A stretch of 64,000 nucleotides of DNA from Pseudomonas brenneri (GCF_007858285.1 NZ_VFIL01000012.1:90815-154814); one strand, 5' to 3'; positions 51,176-60,103 are shown, numbered from the stretch's first letter. Notes: generated from the letters alone by a model not told the origin. A program made the numbers and translations.

Positions 51176-52345
51176 ATGTTTAAATCGACCAGGCTGTCCT
51201 TCACCTTTGTCGCACTTACTGTGAGCACGGTCTTACAAGCCGATGTCGAACTCGATCTGGGCACCGCGCAACGAGTCACGCAATTGTTCGCCTACCCCAA
51301 CAATTGCAGTGTGATCTGCTTTCGCCCATGGACCCTGGAACAGACGGTTGAGCATTACCTCAACCAGAGTTTGCAGCGCGACGGCTACAGCCGGGCCCGC
51401 GTCAGTGTGAAGGCCAACGAGGATAAGGTGCTGGCCCACTTTACCGGCGTACCCGATGGCTATGGCCAGTCCTTGACCTCGCTGTTGAACACCGCTGACC
51501 TGGCCTACCAGGGCGCCAGCCGGCTGAACCGTGATGGCAAATGGCAATTTAGCTGGTACCTGTTCCTGCCACTGGGCATGGCCCTGGAAAACCGCAAGAG
51601 CATCGAGTTGATGCATTTCCCGCCGGATTATTCCCTGACCCATTACCAGGACTACCTGGAATCAGCCACCACCGACCGTTGGGCGACGTTACTGACCGCC
51701 AACGGTATACCCGCGACCCAGACCCCGGAATACCAGACCATCATCGATATTGCGCCGATTGCCGCGCCCTCATCGGCCGGCAAGGACCTGGAAGGTGTCT
51801 ATGGCTATTTCACCGAGTACCAGACACGTATCGTCAGGGAACTGAGCCTGCACCCCAGCGGTTCACTGCCGATGCTGGCCTTTGGCGCGCCGGTGCGCAG
51901 TTGGGTCAAGCAACAATACGGGACAACTGTCGGGGTCCTGGGCCTGGCGCAGATCAACCCGGTGCCAGACAGCAAAGTCGCGGTACTGGGGGCCAATCAC
52001 CCCAGTTACATCTGGTACGCCGCCAACCCGGACAGCTACGACGGTGACGAACAGAAAGCCGACGAGGCCGGCTTGAAAGTCATGGCCCAGGACTTGAGCG
52101 CAGCCTGCTGGCAGGCCGGGATGGGCCAGAAACCCGCCAGCGACCCCAATGTGTTGCTCAAGGGCTGCATGAAGACCTGGCAGGTCACGCGCAACGAGCA
52201 GACCTGCGAACTGTTCTACACCTCGGTTCGCGAGTTATCCCCTGATCAGGCCAAGGAAAAATGCACGACTCCGTCGGTCAGGACTCAGCTCAAGCGCCTG
52301 AAAAGCCCCATGCCAGAAGCCTCTGTCGCAGCGCCCGCCCTTTAA
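51176..52345 (+). CDS. Exported protein of unknown function
   Basis: A 389-residue protein with a Sec signal peptide (TRLSFTFVALTVSTVLQA). The mature part contains six or more cysteines (NNCSVICFRPWTLEQ near the start; CWQAGMG, LKGCMKTW, EQTCELFY and KEKCTTP near the end), suggesting disulfides and a periplasmic or secreted location. I do not recognise the family. AAGGA precedes the start. Its GC content is normal, unlike the adjacent hrp-box gene. A long hairpin follows the stop. Confidence 0.7.
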   Translation: MFKSTRLSFTFVALTVSTVLQADVELDLGTAQRVTQLFAYPNNCSVICFRPWTLEQTVEHYLNQSLQRDGYSRARVSVKANEDKVLAHFTGVPDGYGQSLTSLLNTADLAYQGASRLNRDGKWQFSWYLFLPLGMALENRKSIELMHFPPDYSLTHYQDYLESATTDRWATLLTANGIPATQTPEYQTIIDIAPIAAPSSAGKDLEGVYGYFTEYQTRIVRELSLHPSGSLPMLAFGAPVRSWVKQQYGTTVGVLGLAQINPVPDSKVAVLGANHPSYIWYAANPDSYDGDEQKADEAGLKVMAQDLSAACWQAGMGQKPASDPNVLLKGCMKTWQVTRNEQTCELFYTSVRELSPDQAKEKCTTPSVRTQLKRLKSPMPEASVAAPAL

Positions 52346-52370
52346 CCGCGCCATTGGCTCTACACAAAAA

Positions 52371-52412
52371 ACGCCGATATTCACTGTCAGATTTGACAGT
52401 AGATATCGGCGT
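52371..52412. repeat. Long interrupted palindrome between exported-protein and SET-domain genes
   Basis: ACGCCGATAT and ATATCGGCGT enclose ACTGTCA-GATT-TGACAGT, so nearly the whole 42 bases fold back (17 paired bases per side). A-rich sequence precedes it, making it a good intrinsic terminator in the minus direction, although the nearest minus-strand gene is carbonic anhydrase. Confidence 0.75.
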
Positions 52413-52504
52413 CCACTTGCGTAAATCTTGGGTCGTGCCCATTTGCTGTACGACTGGCAGTCATATCACCACCAGGAGGTCGATGCAGCCCGACAAGGAG
52501 TCCT

Positions 52505-53029
52505 ATGAAAACCCAGGCCATGGACGAGGTGCCAGTTGCTGCGAGTGACTGTCTTTATCCGTTCGCAACCCTGCTGGCCAAAAACGGCTACCCCTCGCCC
52601 CGACACTTCGAGGTGGTACGCACCAGGAACGGTCGCGCAACCGGGATCAAGGCCAAGGTCGCCTTCGACAGCCGCGTGCGCATCGCCAGGATTTCCGGGC
52701 ACGCCCTAGGTGAACGGCGCTTGCATACGCTGCAAGTGTCTTCGCGCATCCACTTGTACGACCCGTGGTTCAGCGGCCTGCTCCTGCATTCGTGCGACCC
52801 GAATGTGTTTCTCGACATCAGCGAGCTGGAGCTATGGTCGATCCAGGCCATCCGCCCCGGCACCCTGCTGACGATGGATTACGCCACCACCGAAGACGTG
52901 CTGCACCAGCAGTTCCCATGCCGCTGCGGCGCCGGGAACTGCCGGGGCTGGATCACCGGCATGAAAGAGCCCTTGAACGCCGAGGGCCAGTTGTTCATGG
53001 AACAGTGGCGCCAGCGCAAGCGCTATTAA
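52505..53029 (+). CDS. SET-domain protein (putative protein-lysine methyltransferase)
   Basis: A 174-residue protein with the core SET motifs: LLLHSCDPNVFLDI (equivalent to NHSCxPN, S-adenosylmethionine binding), a GTLLTMDYATTED block (the GEELTxDY equivalent), and a post-SET zinc cluster PCRCGAGNCRGWI. SET enzymes are mainly eukaryotic. Compact bacterial forms exist, and their targets are mostly unknown. The stop overlaps that of carbonic anhydrase on the other strand by four bases. Confidence 0.82.
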   Translation: MKTQAMDEVPVAASDCLYPFATLLAKNGYPSPRHFEVVRTRNGRATGIKAKVAFDSRVRIARISGHALGERRLHTLQVSSRIHLYDPWFSGLLLHSCDPNVFLDISELELWSIQAIRPGTLLTMDYATTEDVLHQQFPCRCGAGNCRGWITGMKEPLNAEGQLFMEQWRQRKRY

Positions 53030-53670
53030 ATGGCCTCTATCGGGCGCAGGCGGTATTGCGGCGGCAGTTGCTCAAACCCGGTGATGGTGGCGTTGAGGCT
53101 TTTCCAGCGACCGTCCTTGATCCCGTAGATGCAACCGTGGATCGACAGGCTCTGCCCACGGTGCCAGGCGTTCTGCACAATGCTGGTGTGACCGACATTG
53201 GCCACTTGCTGGATGACATTGAGTTCACACAGGCGATCGACGCGTTCCTCTTCGGTGGGCAACTGGGCCAGCACTTCGCGGTTCTCGTAGTACAGGTCGC
53301 GGATCGAACGCAGCCAACCGTCGATCAGGCCGAACTGGCGGTCCTGCATCGAGGCACGCACGCCGCCGCAGCCGTAGTGGCCGGTGACCAGGATATGTTT
53401 GACCTTGAGCACATCCACGGCGTACTGGATCACCGACAGGCAGTTGAGGTCGGTATGCAGCACCACATTGGCCACGTTGCGGTGTACAAACAGGTCGCCT
53501 GGCAACATGCCGACGATCTCGTTGGCCGGCACCCGTGCGTCCGAACAGCCGATCCACAGGTATTCCGGGGTCTGCTGGCGGGCGAGCTTGGCGAAGAATT
53601 CGGGATCTTCCTGTTTGATCGCATCCGCCCAGCGTTCGTTGTTATCAAGCAGGTCTTGTAGTTCGTTCAT
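53026..53670 (-). CDS. can: Beta-class carbonic anhydrase
   Basis: A 214-residue enzyme converting CO2 to bicarbonate. Zinc ligands lie in IGCSDARVPANEIVG (Cys, Asp) and HILVTGHYGCGGVRAS (His, Cys). The start at 53670 (MNELQDLLDNNERWADAIKQ) matches the family; a frame 57 bases longer is unlikely. The length is that of E. coli Can. Confidence 0.95.
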   Translation of the reverse strand: MNELQDLLDNNERWADAIKQEDPEFFAKLARQQTPEYLWIGCSDARVPANEIVGMLPGDLFVHRNVANVVLHTDLNCLSVIQYAVDVLKVKHILVTGHYGCGGVRASMQDRQFGLIDGWLRSIRDLYYENREVLAQLPTEEERVDRLCELNVIQQVANVGHTSIVQNAWHRGQSLSIHGCIYGIKDGRWKSLNATITGFEQLPPQYRLRPIEAI

Positions 53671-53809
53671 CAGGTCAGCCTCAGGAATCATGCGCAGGTA
53701 TGACAGACGACCACCCGTCGAGGTCACGCTCGGGGGTAGATAGGCACACTATAACCCCGACAGCATGAGCAATTACGACGCCAAAAAGGCTGAAGGTGAT
53801 GATAAAAAC

Positions 53810-53825
53810 AGCCCGCTCCCACACA
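53810..53825. repeat. REP-sequence remnant
   Basis: AGCCCGCTCCCACACA matches one end of the REP arm seen at 20206 (GTGGGAGCGGGCT inverted) but has no partner, and the stem part is lost. Confidence 0.45.
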
Positions 53826-53850
53826 AGCCCTGTCTACAGGGGATGCTGTT

Positions 53851-54303
53851 TCAGTCGACCAGGGTACAGGCCATGACCACTGCGTCTTCGCGCCCACCCG
53901 CAACCGGGTAGTAATCGCGACGGCGGCCGATTTCGTTGAAGCCGTAGCGTTCATACAGGCGGAATGCGCCGGTATTGCTGTCGCGCACTTCCAGGAAGCA
54001 TTCCCGCGCGCTGGCGGCATACGCCCTGGACATCAGGTGCTCCAGCAATGCCAGGCCCAGGCCACGGCCCTGGTTTTCCGGTTTGACGGTGATGTTCAGC
54101 AAATGCGCTTCATCGAGGATAATCTGCACTACGCCGTGGCCTACCTGCTGCTCGCCTTCGAACATCAGCCAGATCTGGTACTTGCCCAGCCCGTCGAGAA
54201 AGATGCCACGGGTCCAGGGGTGGCTGAACGCCGCGTATTCGATTTTCAGCACGGCATCGAGGTCAGCCTCGATCATCGGGCGGAAGGATAAAGCCTCACT
54301 CAT
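53851..54303 (-). CDS. rimI: Ribosomal protein S18 alanine N-acetyltransferase
   Basis: A 150-residue GNAT enzyme that acetylates the N-terminal Ala of S18. The acetyl-CoA site is VKPENQGRGLGLALLEHLMS, followed by ECFLEVRDSNTGAFRLYERY, the RimI-specific block. The start overlaps the end of the upstream holD-like gene by eight bases, the same neighbourhood as holD-rimI of enterobacteria. Confidence 0.93.
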   Translation of the reverse strand: MSEALSFRPMIEADLDAVLKIEYAAFSHPWTRGIFLDGLGKYQIWLMFEGEQQVGHGVVQIILDEAHLLNITVKPENQGRGLGLALLEHLMSRAYAASARECFLEVRDSNTGAFRLYERYGFNEIGRRRDYYPVAGGREDAVVMACTLVD

Positions 54304-55087
54304 CGGTTGTTTTCCAGCGCGCCATCAGCCGGCGCATGGCTTGCCAGACATCAGCCTTACGCTGTGGCTCTTCCATTAATAATTCCAGGCCCGGCAAGGC
54401 CCAGACCGAGCCCAGGCCGTCGATCTGCAGCTCGCGGTACCAGGCCTCGGCATTCGCCTCACCGGCAAACCGCACGGCGGGCAGGCCGATCAGCCACAGG
54501 CAGACACAAGGTTCATCTTCCAGGCGCGCCGAGACAAAACCTTGCACGAAGTCACGCGCGGCGTCCGGGCCCTGGTCCATATTGCCGCGCACCAGCAACG
54601 GCCAGCGCACCGGCTCGCCGACGATCTGCGGGCTGTCGGGCAGGCCGGCGGCGCGCAGCATGTCCTTGAGCAGCAGATAGGCAGGGTCGCGGGCCTGGAA
54701 ACGTTCGCCGGTCGGCAACTCCACCAACAACAAACAGCACCCGGCCCGCAACAGTTGCAGGGCAAAGCGTGGCGGCGGTACGACCGCAGCCTTGGCGACC
54801 GGCGCCGGGGCATCGTCGGCCACTGCCGCGACCTTGGGCGCCGCTGACGGGCGCGGCACTTCGATCTTGACCCGCTCCGATGGGCGCACGGGCGCTTCAG
54901 TCGTGGGCTTGACGACCGCAACCGGCGCCGCCGCTTCCTCGCCCGAAGCGTCGAACGGCTCGAACGGTTCCAGCGCTTGCAGCAGTTCGGGCCGCGACGG
55001 TGCGGCAAAGGGCAATTCGGTGCGCGGCAGCCAGTTGACCACCTGCATGGCGGTCAAGTAAGCGCGACGTCGGGACTCGATAAGCAA
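54296..55087 (-). CDS. Probable DNA polymerase III psi subunit (HolD-like) with long linker
   Basis: A 263-residue protein. The N-terminus (RRAYLTAMQVVNWLPRTELP) resembles the E. coli HolD N-terminal peptide (RRDWQLQQLGITQW pattern) that binds the chi subunit. A Pro/Ala/Val-rich linker of about 80 residues follows. The C-terminal domain begins at PRFALQLLRAGCCLLLVELP, as expected of psi. Being translated just before rimI supports this. Such genes are often labelled TonB-like because of the linker. The start is uncertain: TTG at 55087 keeps the whole psi-like peptide, while ATG at 55048 would cut it. Confidence 0.6.
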   Translation of the reverse strand: MLIESRRRAYLTAMQVVNWLPRTELPFAAPSRPELLQALEPFEPFDASGEEAAAPVAVVKPTTEAPVRPSERVKIEVPRPSAAPKVAAVADDAPAPVAKAAVVPPPRFALQLLRAGCCLLLVELPTGERFQARDPAYLLLKDMLRAAGLPDSPQIVGEPVRWPLLVRGNMDQGPDAARDFVQGFVSARLEDEPCVCLWLIGLPAVRFAGEANAEAWYRELQIDGLGSVWALPGLELLMEEPQRKADVWQAMRRLMARWKTTDE

Positions 55088-55099
55088 GGCTCGGCCACT

Positions 55100-55108
55100 T
55101 GTGGATAA
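55100..55108 (-). promoter_or_regulatory. DnaA box (perfect TTATCCACA)
   Basis: It lies in the promoter region of the HolD-like gene, 12 bases before its proposed TTG start, and pairs with a second identical box at 55209. Confidence 0.45.
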
Positions 55109-55208
55109 CTAAAGAGCGCAGATTCTACCGCCCTTCGGCAACGATCGCCCACCGTTGATGCTTTTCTCTGCATTCCTGAGTGTCCATCGCGAACGCGCCC
55201 TGACCGGC

Positions 55209-55217
55209 TGTGGATAA
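55209..55217 (-). promoter_or_regulatory. DnaA box (perfect TTATCCACA), second copy
   Basis: Same sequence and orientation as the box at 55100, 109 bases away and 59 bases before mksF. Both sit in the single divergent promoter region of a replisome-type gene and the condensin operon. Confidence 0.45.
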
Positions 55218-55276
55218 ATCCCGCGCCTGATGCAGTACAATCGCTGCTTTTAATCGCCAACCAGCCGGCCATTCCG

Positions 55277-56551
55277 ATGATCGAACCCAAGCGCGTCTTG
55301 CGCGCCCTCGCCGAACACTGGGCCCTGCTTGAGCCACTGTGCGAACACTTTGACCAAGGCACCCTGAGCCTTGGCGAGTTGCGCGCGCAACTGGCGGCCC
55401 AACAACTGGACAGCACGCCACAGGACATCACCAGCCTGCTGGACGTGTGGATTCGCCTGGATATCCTGGTACCTGTCGCCAAGAGCCCGAACCGTTTCGA
55501 GCTCAATGCGCAGATCCATGACTTCCTGGCCTATCTTCGCAAGGAGCACCGGCTAGGCCTGTGCCTGGAAATCGAAGCCTACCTGCGCCATCTTGAGCGC
55601 TTGGCCGGCTATATCCAGGACGCCTTCGACATCCGCGACGGCCATGACCTGGCCCGTCAACTGCGGCTGTTGGACATGCGCGTGCGTGACGTGCTGAAAA
55701 AACTCGCCAACGACGAACAGGCCCTCGCGGCCGTAGCCGACCGCGCCAAGACCAGCGACCGGCAGATCCCGTTGCGCCAGCGCTATGCCGAGGTCCTGGC
55801 GACCTGGGACGAGTACGTCGAGCCGATGATTCAACTGGTGAACGCCGACGGCGCCTTCGAGCAAGGCGTGCGCAAGGTGGAAAACGTGCTGCTGCGCATG
55901 CTCACCGAGCAGCAGCGCCTGGGCCACCTGGTGGATGACGACATGTTGCTGCGCACCCACGCGCGCATCCTCGAAATGCAGACCAGCGCCCAGTTGACCT
56001 TGCGTCATGCCCGGGAACTGCTGCTGCCGCTGCGTGAAGAAGCACGCCGGCACAACGCCGTGACCCGTGGCGCCGCCTTGGCTCTGTCGGCGATCCGGCG
56101 CAAGGGCCTGGACGCCGTGCCGCAAGCGGCGATGCCAATGTTTACCCGGCCGCAAAGTACCTTCCTCGGCAGTGCCAGCCAGGTGGAGGCTTATGTGTAT
56201 GCCCTGGCAAACTTCGAACCAAAACCTGCGCGTTTCCCCAAGGCCCACAAATCCCACAAGGGCGAAGCCCAGCGTGCGCCGCGTACGGTCAAGGAGATGC
56301 TGGAGCGTTGCGAAGACGCCCTGCCGATGCCGGACCTGATGACCTGGCTGCTGGAACAGGAACCGGACGGTGCCACCGACGAGTTGCTGTACTGGTTCTC
56401 GCGCCTGTCGCGGGAAAAGCGTTTCAAGCGCGAGCGCCTGGAACGCCAGGATTACCATACTCACGAGCATCAGGTCAGCCTGCGCTCATTCGCCCTGCTC
56501 CCGGCCACTGACGCGGCCGAGCACTCTGCGAGCACCCCTCATGCATCTTGA
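55277..56551 (+). CDS. mksF: MksF, kleisin-like subunit of the MksBEF condensin
   Basis: A 424-residue subunit that bridges the MksB heads. It begins with a winged-helix-like domain (PKRVLRALAEHWALLEPLCE), followed by long helices. It is first in an mksF-mksE-mksB operon identical in order to P. aeruginosa. The last 11 bases overlap mksE. The complex compacts and segregates chromosomal DNA beside SMC-ScpAB. Confidence 0.9.
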   Translation: MIEPKRVLRALAEHWALLEPLCEHFDQGTLSLGELRAQLAAQQLDSTPQDITSLLDVWIRLDILVPVAKSPNRFELNAQIHDFLAYLRKEHRLGLCLEIEAYLRHLERLAGYIQDAFDIRDGHDLARQLRLLDMRVRDVLKKLANDEQALAAVADRAKTSDRQIPLRQRYAEVLATWDEYVEPMIQLVNADGAFEQGVRKVENVLLRMLTEQQRLGHLVDDDMLLRTHARILEMQTSAQLTLRHARELLLPLREEARRHNAVTRGAALALSAIRRKGLDAVPQAAMPMFTRPQSTFLGSASQVEAYVYALANFEPKPARFPKAHKSHKGEAQRAPRTVKEMLERCEDALPMPDLMTWLLEQEPDGATDELLYWFSRLSREKRFKRERLERQDYHTHEHQVSLRSFALLPATDAAEHSASTPHAS

Positions 56552-57248
56552 TCTATCCGAACTGTCCCAACTGGCGCCGATCTTTCGCGAGTTGTTCAAG
56601 GGTTACCACGTCAGCCGCCGCGACCCGGAGCTGTACGCACAACTGTCGAACTTCCAGGACCAGTACCGCACGCTGTTCAAGGCCCTGGGCTTTGAGCTGG
56701 TGTGCGATACCCGTGGCTTCTACTACTTCGTGCCGGACACCGCCGTCGCTGCCGCGCAGGTCAACAAGACCGCACAGCGCCTGGCACTGTTCACCTTCAT
56801 CATCGTCGAACACCTGGCCGACCAGGGCCGCGACCCGATTGCCGTGCTGGATGGTGGCAGCCTGGGCCGCGATGAGTTGCCCTCCTTGCTGGAGAAATAC
56901 CGCGACCTGTTTATCCAGGCCGAAGTGCAGACCCAGGAAGAGTTGGAAGAAAAAATCATGCGCCGCATGACCCAGCTCGGCTTTGCCAGTGAAGATAACG
57001 GCGTCTACCGCTTCCTGCCGCCGATGCACCGTTTCCTCGACGTGTGCCTGTCGGTCCAGGCCGACCGCGACCTGGCGGCCAGCGTGCACAGCGTGCTGCC
57101 GTTGCCGGCGCCGGTGATCATCGACGAAGACAGCGATGAAAAACTGCTGCAGACCGATGACCCGCTGGACCTCAGTGACTTTGCCGATGACAGCGAAGAA
57201 GACGCCCTGGCCCGCGCCATTGCCGAAGAACAGGAGACCGATGCATGA
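56541..57248 (+). CDS. mksE: MksE, KITE subunit of the MksBEF condensin
   Basis: A 235-residue winged-helix protein (MHLDLSELSQLAPIFRELFK at the N-terminus) that binds MksF. The C-terminal tail is strongly acidic (DEDSDEKLLQTDDPLDLSDF). The start at 56541 overlaps mksF; longer upstream frames are shadow extensions. The stop overlaps mksB by four bases. Confidence 0.9.
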   Translation: MHLDLSELSQLAPIFRELFKGYHVSRRDPELYAQLSNFQDQYRTLFKALGFELVCDTRGFYYFVPDTAVAAAQVNKTAQRLALFTFIIVEHLADQGRDPIAVLDGGSLGRDELPSLLEKYRDLFIQAEVQTQEELEEKIMRRMTQLGFASEDNGVYRFLPPMHRFLDVCLSVQADRDLAASVHSVLPLPAPVIIDEDSDEKLLQTDDPLDLSDFADDSEEDALARAIAEEQETDA

Positions 57249-60085
57249 GCAAGGAACGCTACGGCATTCGCCGCTTCGCCTTATTGAACACCGCCGGCTA
57301 CAGCCTGGGCCTGTTCCCGCTGGAAGAGCCGTTGTCGGTGTATGGCGCGAACAACCTCGGTAAATCGGCATCGATCAACGCCTTGCAGTTCCCGATCCTG
57401 GCGCGCATGTCGGACATGAGCTTCGGCAAGTACACCCTGGAACAGTCGCGACGCTTCTACTTTGCCACCGACACCAGCTATATCCTCGTCGAAGTATCCC
57501 TGCCCCATGGCCCCCATGTAATCGGTGTGGTCGGTCGCGGCCCGGGCGGTGGTTTCGGTCACCAGTTCTTTGCCTACGCCGGCAAACTGGACCTGGCCCA
57601 CTATCAGAAGAACGATACCTGCCTGCGCCAGAAAGAACTGTTCACCAACCTTGAGCGCGAAGGCCTGAAAGCCTATGAACTCAAGCCCGATGAACTGCGC
57701 CGCTTGCTGGTCGGCGGGCATACCTCGATCCCGCTGGACCTGACCCTGATTCCGCTGCGCTCCACCAGCGAGCAGAGCCTGAAGACCTTCCGCGCGCTGT
57801 TTATCAACCTGCTGCACATGCGCGAAATCACTGCGGCCAAGCTCAAGCAACTGTTCCTTGATGCGTTCGAGCACAGCCTGCGCTCGGGCAGTGTGGATTA
57901 CATCGCCGCGTGCGAAGAAGCCTTCCGCGATGTGCGGCGCATGGAGCAGGACTACAACTCCCTGGTCGCTGCGGGCCCTCTGGTGGAAGCGCTTTCCAAC
58001 GGGGTGAAGCAGCGCGAAGTCCTGCGCGGCAAACTGCACCGTTTGTCGCCATTGCTCGATTCGCTGCTGGGCACCTGGTCGGACTACGCCAGTGCACGCA
58101 AGGAAGAGCTGACGATCCAGGCTGAACATTACCGCAACGAGCAGGATGCACTGCAGAACGATCAGCGCGGTGGCACCCAGGAACTGATGCGCCTGGAGCG
58201 GGAAATCAGCGGTATTCAACGCTGGCTGGGCGAGCTGTCGGTGCTCAAGCATCGCTTTGCGCTGGTCGATGACGTCAAGGTCCTGGAGCAGCAACTGCTG
58301 GCGGCCAAGGATGCGCACGACGAACTGGCCGGCGCCCTGGCGCAGTCGCGACAGTTCAGCGCCGAAGATCTGGATGAGCGCCTGCGCGACCTGGAAAAAC
58401 GCCTGAAGTCGGTCAAGCAGCAACTCGATCACGCCGACAACAACAGCTACGCCAAACTTCGGGAAGAATTCTCACAGCAGGACGTCGAGCGTCTGATGCG
58501 CCTGTTCAACAGTTCGCTGTTCAGCCTGCCACTGGGCGAACATGGCATCACCCTGGATGAAGACGGCCAGTGGGTCAAATCCCTGGAACTGATCCTTGAT
58601 GGCTTCACCGGCGAGCGCTTTGAAGTGCCGGGGCTGTCCATCGACATCTCGCACATCGAGCCACCGGCATTGCAGGCCCTGGCCGATCGTGCGGCATTGC
58701 GCGACCAGAAAGAGCGCCTGGAAAAAGAACTCAAGCAACTCAAGACCCAGCAAGCCGTGGCCTCTGACCGGGCGGCGAGCAAGACCCAGACTGAAGCGCT
58801 GTACCAGCAGGTACTGGATGCGCAGAAAGCCCTGGAAGACTTCCGCCGCAGCCAGACCCTGAGCGCCGAGGAAGGCGAGAAGCTGGAAAACCTGGCGCAG
58901 ATGGAAGCTGCGCAGGACGAGTTGAAACGCTCCAGCGATGCCTTTACCGAGCGTGTCCAGCAACTGTCGGCCAAGCTGCAACTGGTCGGCCGACAGATCG
59001 GCGACATGGAAGCCAAGCAACGCACTTTGGATGACGCGCTGCGCCGTCGCCAGTTGCTGCCGGCCGACTTGCCGTTCGGCACGCCGTTCATGGATCCGGT
59101 CGACGATTCCATGGATAACCTGCTGCCGCTGCTCAACGATTATCAGGACAGCTGGCAAGGCTTGCTGCGCGCTGACGGGCAGATTGAGGCGCTGTACGCT
59201 CAGGTGCGCCTCAAGGGCGTGGCCAAGTTCGACAGCGAAGACGATATGGAGCGTCGCCTGCACCTGTTGATCAACGCCTACGCGCACCGTACCGATGAGG
59301 CCCTGACCCTGGGCAAGGCGCGCCGTGCGGCAGTGACGGATATCGCGCGGACGTTGCGCAACATTCGCAGTGACTACGACAGCCTTGAGCACCAGTTGGC
59401 ACTGTTCAACCGCGAGATCAACAAACGCCAGGTGTCCAACCTGCAGAGTTTCCGTATCGTACTGGCGCCGAACAAGGAAGCGCTCAAGCATATCGACCAG
59501 ATCATCCACAGTGCCGGTCAGTATGAGGAAGGCGAGACTCTGTCGGTGTTCGACCTCAGCCAAAGCGCCGAGCAGGACAACAAGAACGAAGAGGCCAAGG
59601 AGTACCTGGCGCGCCTGGTGGCTGCCAACCATAACCAGTTGGGGCTCAAGGATCTGTTCGAACTAGCGTTCGAGATTACCAAGGTCAATGGCCAGCCGGT
59701 GATTCATACCGATATCGACGGTGCTGCATCCAACGGCACCACCATGACCATCAAGGCGCTGACCAACATGTACTTGTTGTTGCACTTGATGGACCGCGAC
59801 CAGGCCGGTCGCGTGCGCCTGCCGTACTACCTCGATGAGGCGGCGGATATCGACGAGAAGAACCAGGCAGCCTTGCTGGAAACCAGCCTGCAACTGGGCT
59901 TCGTGCCGATCCTGGCCAGTGTGAAGCCACAGGTTTCCGCCCAGGTGGCGATCGACCTGGAAGGTGGCAGCGGACCGAACGGGATCTACATTGATGAGGC
60001 GGACTGGAAGTACATCCGTCGTCATGATGTGGTGAAGGCGACGGTGAATGTGCAGGCGGCTGAGCCGGAGTTGGATGAGGTCTGA
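57245..60085 (+). CDS. mksB: MksB, SMC-like ATPase of the MksBEF condensin
   Basis: A 946-residue SMC/MukB-type ATPase. The N-terminal Walker A is in SVYGANNLGKSASINALQFP. Long coiled coils run over about residues 270-470 and 495-610, with a hinge region between. The C-terminal head has Walker B/signature in YYLDEAADIDEKNQAALLET. It is shorter than MukB (about 1480), as usual for MksB. No mksG nuclease gene follows; a terminator and the pqi operon come next. Confidence 0.93.
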   Translation: MSKERYGIRRFALLNTAGYSLGLFPLEEPLSVYGANNLGKSASINALQFPILARMSDMSFGKYTLEQSRRFYFATDTSYILVEVSLPHGPHVIGVVGRGPGGGFGHQFFAYAGKLDLAHYQKNDTCLRQKELFTNLEREGLKAYELKPDELRRLLVGGHTSIPLDLTLIPLRSTSEQSLKTFRALFINLLHMREITAAKLKQLFLDAFEHSLRSGSVDYIAACEEAFRDVRRMEQDYNSLVAAGPLVEALSNGVKQREVLRGKLHRLSPLLDSLLGTWSDYASARKEELTIQAEHYRNEQDALQNDQRGGTQELMRLEREISGIQRWLGELSVLKHRFALVDDVKVLEQQLLAAKDAHDELAGALAQSRQFSAEDLDERLRDLEKRLKSVKQQLDHADNNSYAKLREEFSQQDVERLMRLFNSSLFSLPLGEHGITLDEDGQWVKSLELILDGFTGERFEVPGLSIDISHIEPPALQALADRAALRDQKERLEKELKQLKTQQAVASDRAASKTQTEALYQQVLDAQKALEDFRRSQTLSAEEGEKLENLAQMEAAQDELKRSSDAFTERVQQLSAKLQLVGRQIGDMEAKQRTLDDALRRRQLLPADLPFGTPFMDPVDDSMDNLLPLLNDYQDSWQGLLRADGQIEALYAQVRLKGVAKFDSEDDMERRLHLLINAYAHRTDEALTLGKARRAAVTDIARTLRNIRSDYDSLEHQLALFNREINKRQVSNLQSFRIVLAPNKEALKHIDQIIHSAGQYEEGETLSVFDLSQSAEQDNKNEEAKEYLARLVAANHNQLGLKDLFELAFEITKVNGQPVIHTDIDGAASNGTTMTIKALTNMYLLLHLMDRDQAGRVRLPYYLDEAADIDEKNQAALLETSLQLGFVPILASVKPQVSAQVAIDLEGGSGPNGIYIDEADWKYIRRHDVVKATVNVQAAEPELDEV

Positions 60086-60103
60086 TCGGCTGTACTGAAA
60101 TGC

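Noticed and set aside
54296..55087. TonB-like energy transducer
   Set aside because: Only the Pro/Ala-rich linker resembles TonB. There is no N-terminal membrane helix and no TonB C-terminal domain.
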